Shown piece by piece: positions 10,613-16,580 of a stretch of DNA of 16,580 nucleotides (its first letter is position 1; every line of letters begins with the position of its first letter). The translations under genes were made by a program, and so were the position numbers. The notes below the pieces were generated by a model that ran no database searches, was not told where the DNA came from, and saw only the letters and a list, made by a program, of their open reading frames with translations. The stretch is from Atkinsonella hypoxylon (lineage: Eukaryota; Ascomycota; Sordariomycetes; Hypocreales; Clavicipitaceae): assembly GCA_000729835.1 (NCBI GenBank), contig JFHB01000362.1, positions 1-16,580 on the forward strand, in the 5' to 3' direction.

Positions 10613-10617
10613 AATAC
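10613..10617 (+). repeat. Right target-site duplication of the solo A LTR
   Basis: AATAC, the partner of GATAC at 10128-10132, with one transition. A 6-bp version (AGATAC/AAATAC) is also possible, since 10612 is A. Confidence 0.7.
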
Positions 10618-10850
10618 TATTAAGTGCTTATTAAGTAAGTAGAATTTATTTAGCCTATATAGAAACTACTAAAAAACTTTCTTAATATAGAGGTACTAAA
10701 TTAATTTAAGTTATAGTAAAGAGATACTTAATTTAATAATAAGCTTAGTAAAGGTATAGTAAAATTTTATATAAACTTTAATAATAATCTAGTTACCTTT
10801 AACTAAAAATAAAAGAAAATAAACTCCCTTTTATAAAGGCCTATATAATT
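10613..10850 (+). pseudogene. Second part of the B chromodomain and pol C-terminus
   Basis: After the solo LTR the plus-strand frame reads YY, stop, VLIK, stop, VEFI, stop, PI, stop, KLLKNFLNIEVLN, stop, F. The spacing and residues fit the second half of a chromodomain (the strand with VLIKW, the W-E-P block and the closing helix); the stop positions include those where conserved Trp is expected, as TGG-to-TAG change would give. Chromodomains on fungal Ty3/Gypsy integrases help direct insertion to chromatin bearing methylated histone H3. Together with EYRVKEIL before the LTR, this makes one domain split by the insertion. The frame fades into an A-rich stretch by about 10850. Confidence 0.78.
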
Positions 10851-10886
10851 ATAAAAAAAAAAATAAATAAAAAAATAAAAGAAATT
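10850..10886 (+). repeat. A-rich low-complexity stretch
   Basis: Runs of A with scattered T and G between the B chromodomain and the next degraded frame. It may be a mutated lysine-rich tail or a non-coding spacer. Confidence 0.5.
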
Positions 10887-12220
10887 CCTTAATAAGTAGT
10901 AAGAGAGTATTAGTGCTTATAGTGTAAAGGTATAACTACCTAGAAGGCACTTTATTACTCTTTAAGCAGTTATAAAATAGAAGCTAAGAGAGCTATATAG
11001 TGTCCCTAGAGTAGCGTAAAAGCTAGAGCTAAAATAGTAGCGCTAGCAGAAAGTATAAAGGCTAGAGTAGATAAGGATATAACTAGTACTTTAAATTAAG
11101 GCCCTACTTTAGTAGATATAGGTAAAGATATAACGTCTTAAATAGCTTAGCGCTTTAGGCGTAAAGGTGTAGTCTTAAGAAAAAGAAAGATAAAGAAGAA
11201 AAAAGCTAAAGAGGTAGTAGGCTAAGTTAGAGTTATACACTCTAGAAATATAAATAGTAATTAGCACTATAAGTAGTTTAAGCTTTTAAGTTCTACCTAA
11301 AGGTAGGTATATTTCTAGTGTATTACCTTAAGGTTATTCTATAAGAGTAAAGAGATAATATATAGCAGTAAAGAAGCTTTATATAGTAGTAAAGGGGCAG
11401 CAGTAGTAAAGGTTAGCAGTATATAATAAGGTATAGGTATAGATAAAAGCAATAATAAGAGTATAGTAATAGTAGTAGTAGTAGTAAGTGTAAAAGAGAA
11501 TAAGAAGTTATTATTAATATCTATAGAGATATACTTATATTTATTAGGGTTAAACTTATTATTCTTTAGAACAATAGAGGCTATAGTACTCTTATAGATT
11601 ATAGAAGGAAGGAGAGTAAGTATAGAAAAGCTATTAGCTTAAGTTATATAATAAGAAGAAGAAAAGAGTATAACCTTCTCTTCTATATAATTAGTAGTAA
11701 GTATATTCTTAAGAATAGTGTTATAGTAATTATATATATTTAAGAACTTATAGGTAAGAATAGTTTAGTAGGTAAGCTAGCTAAAGTAAAAGGGAATTAA
11801 TATAGACTTAATTATAAAATCTTAGTTAGTAAGTTTCTATATTTTAGTAAAGTAATACTATAGGTAAGGATACTTAGTAAAAAGGCTTAAATTCTAGATA
11901 CAGCCTTTATACCTCTATATATATAGTTAGTGTTCTCTCCCTTAGCTAAAACAATAGTTATATAAGCTCTTCTTATAAAGGTTGTTGCAATATAGTATAT
12001 AAATATCTTTAAGGATATTGCTATTAAATAGCTCTAAATTGTTTAAGTTCCCTTATATAAAAAAACTATAAATATAGCAGCAATAAGGGACTATTAATGC
12101 TATAGAAGTAGGGGCAGTAGGGGCACTAGCGCTAGTAATACAGCTGTTAAAGTTCTAGATATATTCTAGGTTAGTAAGAGAATAAGCTATATATAAATAA
12201 AGAGGCAGTATACTCTAGAC
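10887..12220 (+). pseudogene. Degraded reading frame of unknown function downstream of B pol
   Basis: A plus-strand frame can be followed for about 440 codons. Unlike random AT-rich DNA it has long stop-poor runs and a biased composition: a CxxC-like start (C-L-stop-C-K, about 10914-10930), a stretch reading VKARAKIVALAESIKARVDKDI (split here as VKARAKIVALAES and IKARVDKDI, about 11017-11080), a basic run RKRKIKKKKAKE (about 11180-11215), a Val/Ser-rich part over a GTA repeat (11466-11489) and, downstream, IEIYLYLLGLNLLFFRTIEA (about 11520-11580). Stops are TAA/TAG, as RIP would give. It is out of frame with the B chromodomain. I do not recognise it. It could be an extra open reading frame of element B, another inserted element, or a captured gene; a second frame may take over after about 11690. 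Confidence 0.45.
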
Positions 12221-12406
12221 TAATAGGATAATATTTTGCGGTTTTAATTAGCTAGCTACTTACAGTTAAATAAATTCTATTTAGAGGCAATAAAAAAAAG
12301 GTCCTTTTATGTTAAAAGGAGCAGCAGCAGCTATATAGCATAAAAAGGAATTTTAGGAAATAATAATAGAATTATTTGCTTATAATATAAAGGTAAGTTA
12401 TAATAT
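12221..12406 (+). other. Non-coding stretch with a short hairpin
   Basis: No frame is seen. TCCTTTT at 12302-12308 and AAAAGGA at 12314-12320 form a short perfect stem over a 5-nt loop, followed by GCAGCAGCAGC. It sits between the unknown frame and the purine tract and may be 3' non-coding sequence of element B. Confidence 0.4.
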
Positions 12407-12444
12407 AGAGAAGGAAGGAAAAAATAAGGGAGAGAGAAGAGAAA
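12407..12444 (+). other. Long polypurine tract, probable plus-strand primer of element B
   Basis: Thirty-eight bases of A/G with a single T (12425), ending GAGAGAAGAGAAA and followed by TTGTTTATTTTTATA. LTR retrotransposons carry such a purine tract just before the 3' LTR. Its length is more than needed, so a chance purine run is possible. Confidence 0.5.
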
Positions 12445-12476
12445 TTGTTTATTTTTATATTAAAAACAACTAAGAG

Positions 12477-12597
12477 CTAGCTGCTAGTTTATTATATACT
12501 AAAGGGATAATAATAACAATAACTGTTTATGCTCTACTAGCTATTAGTTTATTGCACACTAAGAAAATAACACTAATAATAACTGTTTATGCTCTAC
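12477..12597 (+). repeat. Two-copy 60-bp tandem repeat
   Basis: 12477-12536 and 12537-12597 align at a 60-bp period: CTAGCTGCTAGTTTATT against CTAGCTATTAGTTTATT at the left, and both end TAACTGTTTATGCTCTAC. Differences are mainly transitions plus a few transversions. Tandem repeats just upstream of a TATA box are common in the U3 of LTRs, where they can act as enhancers; that role is inferred here. Confidence 0.8.
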
Positions 12598-12617
12598 ACC
12601 CTTAATAACACCTCTTG

Positions 12618-12629
12618 TATATAAATAGG
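12618..12629 (+). promoter_or_regulatory. TATA box of the putative B LTR promoter
   Basis: TATATAAATAGG fits the eukaryotic TATA consensus and lies about 20 bp after the tandem repeat. In such AT-rich DNA TATA-like strings are frequent, so the call depends on the LTR context. Confidence 0.35.
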
Positions 12630-12897
12630 TTATATACAACTAATAACTATTTATAACAACAATAAGGATAAAAGAGAGAGAGTACCTTTTAGTTAATAAG
12701 AGGGATTATTACATAATAATTGCTCTAAACGTAAGAAGACCTAGGGATATAAGCAGTTTACGCGCTAGTAACACTAGCATTATAGCTAGCGCTTATATAA
12801 TAGGCAGATAATTAATAGCTGTATATAGAGAATTATAAGGCAGAGAGAGGTAAAGGGTTAATAAACCCTAGAAGGGTACAATTAAGAGAGAGAGGTA

Positions 12898-12934
12898 TAA
12901 TTAACCTATTATAGCGTAACTAATAGGTTAGTTA
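12898..12934. other. Hairpin-forming inverted repeat
   Basis: TAATTAACCTATTA (12898-12911) and TAATAGGTTAGTTA (12921-12934) pair over 14 positions with a single T-G wobble, around a 9-nt loop (TAGCGTAAC). The inner 10 bp pair perfectly. A 12-bp perfect palindrome, TAACAGCTGTTA, follows at 12945-12956. Confidence 0.7.
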
Positions 12935-13241
12935 GTAGGGCAATTAACAGCTGTTACTAAGGTACTATAGGCAATTAAAGAGAAGGGAGGTAGAGCAAAT
13001 ATCTATTTATATATTAGCTCTATAACACTATACTAATAATAAACAGTGCATTAGTGCAGCAATAGAACAGCTAGAGTAAAGCGCCTAGGCGTAAACGTTA
13101 TACCTCTATTTTTTTTATAAGTAAATAATAGAGAAAATATAAAGAGAAAGTAAATAAAGAGTTAGCTGCTATCTATAGTACCTACTATAAACAACAAAAG
13201 GGATTATTATAGGGCCTAGAAGGAGAAGGAGAGTATATTAT

Positions 13242-13266
13242 AGACTTAAGCCTTAAGCTTAAGTCT
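13242..13266. other. Short inverted repeat
   Basis: AGACTTAAG (13242-13250) and CTTAAGTCT (13258-13266) are perfect reverse complements around a 7-nt spacer (CCTTAAG). Role unknown; it lies within the putative B LTR. Confidence 0.6.
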
Positions 13267-13558
13267 TTTAGTAAAGAGAGAATAGTAGAAAAGAAATAAA
13301 GATCTATATAGGTAAAGGGATAGAAGTAAGCTACATTTATCTAAGGGTTAGCTAGACTTTACTAGGCTCTAGAGAGAGGACCTTAGCTATAGAGTATATA
13401 CTAAAAGGGGCTCCTAAGGGGATAGACCTACCCCTAAATATATAGTATAGGGGCATAGGGAGGCTTCTAGTTCCTTCTCTCTTCCTCCTTTCCTCCCTAT
13501 AATTATAGTTCTCATTATAGACGCTAGTTAGCAGCAGCCACTAGGCTAGTCCATTACA

Positions 13559-14592
13559 CTTCTAGACCGTTTGCGTGCTACTTTACAGTAGTTACAATTA
13601 CCTCTATATCTATAGTCTTACATCCTTCCTGCTATAGTAGATTTAGTTAATACTACTGCAAATAGTACTAAACTACGAAGTCCTAAACAGCTATATCTAG
13701 CTAATTTAGAGCCTTCTAAGACCTATAAGCCTAATTTTACTAAAATAAGGGCTATAGGCTCCTATTGCGAAGTTCTAATTCCTTTAGAACAACAATCTAG
13801 GTTGCAGAAGCTAGCTAAAACAACTATTCCTAGTAGACTTTTAGCTACACTAGGTTCTAATGTATATCTAATATATATTCCCTCTAAATAAGCTGTTATA
13901 AAGACTAGCTTCGTTAAAATTATAGACGAAATAGGTTCTATTTTATAGAGCATCCCTAAGGTTCCTATTGGTTCTATAGTGGATAATCCTTTAGAGGGAG
14001 AAATCGATAACTAGCAGCAATTAGTGGATAATTATACTCCTAAGTATCCTTATCCTAGTTATCTAGATGTGCTGAATTATCCACTAGAACCTATACATTA
14101 AGCTCTTCTACTAAGCAACCCTATAGAAGCTGTAGAGGCCCCTAAAGCCCCTATACCTATAGAAAAATCTATAGAAGCTACTATAGAAGCTAAAGCTAAT
14201 GCTGATGCTATAGTTTTAGATAGAGACATTTTTTCCTTAATTAAGGATCTATGCTTTAAGGCTAGGACTAAAGCAGCTATTACTTTTAATAGCAAGGATG
14301 AACTTCCTAATACGTAGAAGCAAGCCCTAAAAAGCTCTACTAAGCAGCATTAAATAGAAGCTACCTATAGCGAATTTAAGCAGCTATTAGCTACTGGAAC
14401 CTTTAAATTTATAGGGAAAAACTAAGTACCTAAGGGCTAAAGAGTTCTAAAGAATAGGCTTATTTATAGGCTAAAAAAGGATAAAGAAAATAATCCTATA
14501 AAATATAAGGCTAGCCTTATTGCTAAGGGATTTATGTAAATAGAAGGTTAAGACTACCTAGAGACCTTTGCTGCAACTAGTATTCCTCCTAG
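13559..14592 (+). mobile_element. Internal fragment of a Ty1/Copia retrotransposon (Copia-2)
   Basis: A Copia fragment carrying the end of integrase, the spacer and the start of RT, bounded on the left by the putative B LTR and on the right by the A3 5' LTR. It has relatively few stops and keeps more CpA/TpG than B or the A copies. Its remaining 5' part and 3' part are not adjacent, which fits two later insertions into it. It may be the same family as Copia-1. Confidence 0.8.
13559..14592 (+). pseudogene. Degraded Copia-2 pol: integrase C-terminus to N-terminal part of RT
   Basis: The frame starts in late integrase (LLDRLRATLQ, stop, LQLPLYL, stop, SYILPAIVDLVNTTAN, about 13559-13660), the part of Copia integrase near the P-x-x-L-W and N-R-T-P blocks. 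It continues with KTYKPNFTKIRAIGSYCEV (13720-13776) and VYLIYIPSK (about 13861-13887), typical of the integrase C-terminal domain. After an acidic, Ala/Pro-rich spacer (14000-14340) the RT start appears: a VPKG block, RLIYRLKKDKE, YKASLIAKGF (about 14503-14535) and DYLETFAATS (about 14552-14581), matching the Copia RT opening. Some ten in-frame stops break it. RT stops at the A3 junction (14592/14593). The call is firm; the left limit is approximate. Confidence 0.87.
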
Positions 14593-15073
14593 TGTGTCGC
14601 GGCGGGGTTACCCCCTTGCGCTCTTATATTAGCTTTGCAAGGGATGCTACATACAGATTTTTCTCTATAAGAGTGCGCATTGCCTAAACATCTAGATAGT
14701 TTAAGCAAGCAAGCGCATAAGCAGCTTCTGCTAGCTCTTTTTAGCTTTTGCTCTTTTTAATTAATTAATATCTTTTAGCCTACTTTAATTTACAACACTT
14801 AATACTTAAGAGATATTACTTCGCTAATACTAACGCTTTCCTTAACACTTTAATATATTTAGCTTCTTTTATATATATATATCTTCTAAGCTGCAATTAA
14901 TATTTTATTTTCTGCCTTTTTAGACTATTTAATCTTCTTACTAGCTATTATTTAATAGTATACACTATTAAATATCTTACTCTTTACTAATCCTCTTTAA
15001 TCTTAATATACACTATATTATTACCTACTTTAGTGTAAGCTATATAGTTATTTAGAGGTTTAGTCTTAAGACA
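14593..15073 (+). repeat. 5' LTR of Gypsy A copy A3
   Basis: A 481-bp LTR starting TGTGTCGCGGCGGGG and ending AAGACA, matching the A1 LTR and the solo LTR. The first roughly 115 bp are nearly identical in all three copies and GC-rich; the rest has lost most CpG and CpA sites relative to the solo LTR. Confidence 0.86.
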
Positions 15074-15740
15074 ATAAAAATAGAGGCTTTACTAAGAACT
15101 TATTCTAATTAAAGTGCGTTATATAATTAGAAGGTTTTTTATAGAGATCCTAGAAGAAAGAAGAAAAAGCTACTAAGTATTAGAAATAGAAGAGCACTTT
15201 AGCTTAAATATTGCTAATATAAGAAAAAAGGAAATTATAGAGATAAAAGCTCTATATTATAAGGGATTATTTAATTAAGGGAAAAAGAAAATTTCTATAG
15301 CTTTTTTAAGCTAAGAAGGGCTAGGCCTAGTTAAAGACAATTGCTATATTGTAAATACTAGCTAGCCTATTTAACCTCTATTTTGCTCTTAGCTAAAATA
15401 GCCTTAATACAGTAAAAAGGAAGTTTTTAGGTTCTTTAGACGTTATAATTATTTAATTATAGAGAAAAATTTCTTTTTTATTCTTATTTTAGTAGTTATC
15501 TTTATATTTACTATTATTAGCAATTAAGTTCTTAGCCTTTACGTTTTAGCGTTAAGAGCTTATATAACTATAGAAGCAGAAGGTAAGAGTATTAAAAGTA
15601 TAGCTAATATAGAGAATTATATATATTATACTCTTTCTACTAAGTAAGATTAATTATTCTTTTTACACCTATCTTCTATATTAAGCTATTTTACTAGTTA
15701 TTTATATAAGTTTAGTATTCTATATCTCTTAAAAAAAAGT
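15074..15740 (+). other. Leader and 5' internal region of A3, no recognised domain
   Basis: This matches the A1 stretch 3816-4479 in reverse complement. No clear primer-binding site or domain is seen. Short frames exist but are broken by frequent stops. Confidence 0.5.
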
Positions 15741-16580
15741 ATAAGCTTTACATTTAAAGTAGCTAATACTAGCTCTAGCTAATCTAGTAAATCTTCTAAA
15801 AAAGTTATTTTAAAACCTAAGATTACAATAGAATTAAATACTTAAGATAAAAAAGCTAGTATTAGTAGTACTATAGCTATACCTTATAAAGCTCTTACTA
15901 AAGCTATAGGTAAAGCTATTAAAAAGCAGTAAGCTTAAGCTACCTTTAATAAGAAGTTTAATATATACTAATTTAAAGGAGAAAATATTTTTAATTACTT
16001 AACTAGCTTTAAGCTAAAAATAGAGACCTTATTTATTCTAAATAAAAACTAATAGAAGATATTTATTTATTATATTAACCTATTAATTTATAAGTATATA
16101 AAGGTTATTTATACCTTATATAATTAAAAAGAAGCTAAAGAGTAGCTTTTACTTTAGTATAAAGCTACTCTTTAGGATTAAAAGAAGTAAGCTAATAAAA
16201 AGCTTAAAGACCTAAAGAGAAACTATTTAAGAACTATAAAAGACACTCTCTATTAGCTTTAAGAGTATTAAGCTGCTATAATTAGCGCTAAGCTCTATAT
16301 ATAGTGTAGTATAACCTTTTAGTTTAATTATATTTATAAGGCCTTACTAGATACTATACTTACTAGCTTTATAGATTAAATAAAAGTTACTAAAGCTAAG
16401 TTTGTTGCAATGCTCTATAGAGAGTTATTAAAGTAGCTTAGCTAGTATATATAAGCTAAAATAGAGCTAAAAGACTATAATTCTAGACTCTATAATAATA
16501 GAAGGAACTACCTTTATATACCTTTAAGCAAAAGAAGTCTTAAGTATTATAGTATAAGTAATTTTAGTTATAAAGCTAAA
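15741..16580 (+). pseudogene. Degraded gag of Gypsy A3 (partial)
   Basis: A single plus-strand frame can be followed from about 15758 to the window end (about 270 codons) through many TAA/TAG stops. It includes a Ser-rich start, KKVILKPKITIELNT, then FKGEN.FNYLTSFKLKIETL (FKGENIFNYL near 15974), which resembles the opening of retrotransposon gag domains, and charged helix-like sequence after it. The zinc knuckle seen in A1 lies beyond the window edge here. The long conserved frame, shared with A1 despite heavy mutation, shows that this was coding before RIP. Confidence 0.68.

Larger units (their letters stand above)
6979..13558 (+). mobile_element. Chromodomain-type Ty3/Gypsy retrotransposon, family B (5'-incomplete, RIP-degraded)
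   Basis: A plus-strand element with RT, RNase H, integrase and chromodomain in the order typical of fungal chromoviruses of the Ty3/Gypsy superfamily. Gag, protease and the 5' LTR are not in the window; the simplest reading is that Copia-1 inserted into this element, pushing its 5' part past the left edge. A solo LTR of family A splits the chromodomain. Downstream are an unidentified degraded frame, a polypurine tract and an LTR-like region. The right end at 13558 is a guess based on a TTACA terminus followed at once by Copia-2 integrase sequence. The element is more heavily RIP-mutated than the Copia pieces. Confidence 0.75.
12446..13558 (+). repeat. LTR-like region, putative 3' LTR of Gypsy B
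   Basis: It begins TGTTTATT just after a long polypurine tract, holds a 60-bp tandem repeat, a TATA box (12618-12629), a strong hairpin (12898-12934) and a pyrimidine-rich 3' part (13470-13500), and ends CCATTACA at 13558, where Copia-2 integrase sequence starts. This arrangement resembles the U3, R and U5 parts of an LTR. At about 1.1 kb it is long, and without the 5' partner neither end is proven. A shorter LTR starting at TGTTACTAAGG (12953) is possible. It keeps more CpA and CpG than B pol. No coding sequence is seen. Confidence 0.4.
14593..16580 (+). mobile_element. Ty3/Gypsy LTR retrotransposon, family A, copy A3 (RIP-degraded, cut by window edge)
   Basis: A second copy of family A, in the opposite orientation to A1: 5' LTR, leader, then gag, running off the right edge. 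Its whole visible length is the reverse complement of 2975-4958, with mostly transition differences and a few small indels. It interrupts the Copia-2 RT frame directly at TGTGTCGCGG. Dense stops make it non-functional. Confidence 0.88.

Noticed and set aside
11466..11489. GTA/TAG trinucleotide run as a possible microsatellite locus of interest
   Set aside because: Short and within a biased degraded frame; TpA enrichment by RIP makes such runs common.
13082..13091. CGCCTAGGCG palindrome with a similar GCG-TTTAGGCGTAAA string near 11150
   Set aside because: The shared part is too short to claim a repeat or binding site.
13762..13953. 63-residue open frame on the minus strand
   Set aside because: It is the antisense shadow of the Copia-2 integrase C-terminal region, which is clearly coding on the plus strand.
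14098..14295. 65-residue Ala/Leu/Ser-rich open frame on the minus strand
   Set aside because: It is antisense to the Copia-2 spacer and RT start. Its composition comes from GCT/AGC codons of the real frame read backwards.
4845..14710. Three similar GC-rich 115-bp blocks as a possible CRISPR-like array, terminal inverted repeat transposon or origin
   Set aside because: Each block is the outer end of a 480-bp TG...CA LTR, two are followed by gag, and one has a 5-bp target duplication, so LTRs explain them.
1..16580. Mitochondrial, plastid or AT-rich bacterial genome as the source
   Set aside because: The low GC comes from directional transitions visible between copies of nuclear-type LTR retrotransposons, and no organelle or bacterial gene or tRNA is seen.

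Overview
The window looks like an AT-rich, repeat-only stretch of a filamentous ascomycete (Pezizomycotina) genome. I see no intact gene, tRNA or rRNA. Every recognisable reading frame is a retrotransposon remnant full of TAA and TAG stops. TpA is very common, CpA and TpG are scarce, and CpT/ApG are kept. This is the pattern of repeat-induced point mutation (RIP), a fungal process that makes C-to-T changes in duplicated DNA. Three copies of one LTR within the window show it directly, because they differ mostly by C-to-T and G-to-A transitions.

Layout from left to right. (1) 1-4958, minus strand: a Ty3/Gypsy element (family A, copy A1) with its 5' LTR at 4480-4958, then a gag remnant with a zinc knuckle, a protease and a reverse transcriptase (RT) that runs off the left edge. 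(2) 4959-6978, plus strand: the 3' part of a Ty1/Copia element (Copia-1: RT, RNase H, polypurine tract, 3' LTR). (3) About 6979-13558, plus strand: a chromodomain-type Ty3/Gypsy element (family B) with RT, RNase H, integrase and chromodomain. Its chromodomain is split at 10133-10611 by a solo LTR of family A, flanked by a 5-bp target duplication. Downstream lie a degraded reading frame of unknown function (about 10890-12220), a long polypurine tract and an LTR-like stretch with a TATA box and a 60-bp tandem repeat. (4) 13559-14592, plus strand: a second Copia fragment (Copia-2: end of integrase to start of RT). (5) 14593-16580, plus strand: a second Gypsy A copy (A3: 5' LTR, leader, gag) running off the right edge.

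The arrangement reads as a nest: A1 in Copia-1, Copia-1 in B, B in Copia-2, with a solo A LTR in B and A3 in Copia-2. A1 and A3 form two roughly 2-kb inverted-repeat arms with their 5' LTR ends facing each other. The A1-Copia-1, A3-Copia-2 and solo LTR junctions are seen to the base or nearly so. The Copia-1/B and B/Copia-2 boundaries are inferred.

I found no convincing new functional system. The most useful observations are the unevenness of RIP (an almost untouched 5' LTR head in all three A copies, a lightly mutated solo LTR inside heavily mutated B, lightly hit Copia pieces), the parallel loss of catalytic residues in unrelated elements, and the unidentified reading frame between the B chromodomain and the putative B LTR.
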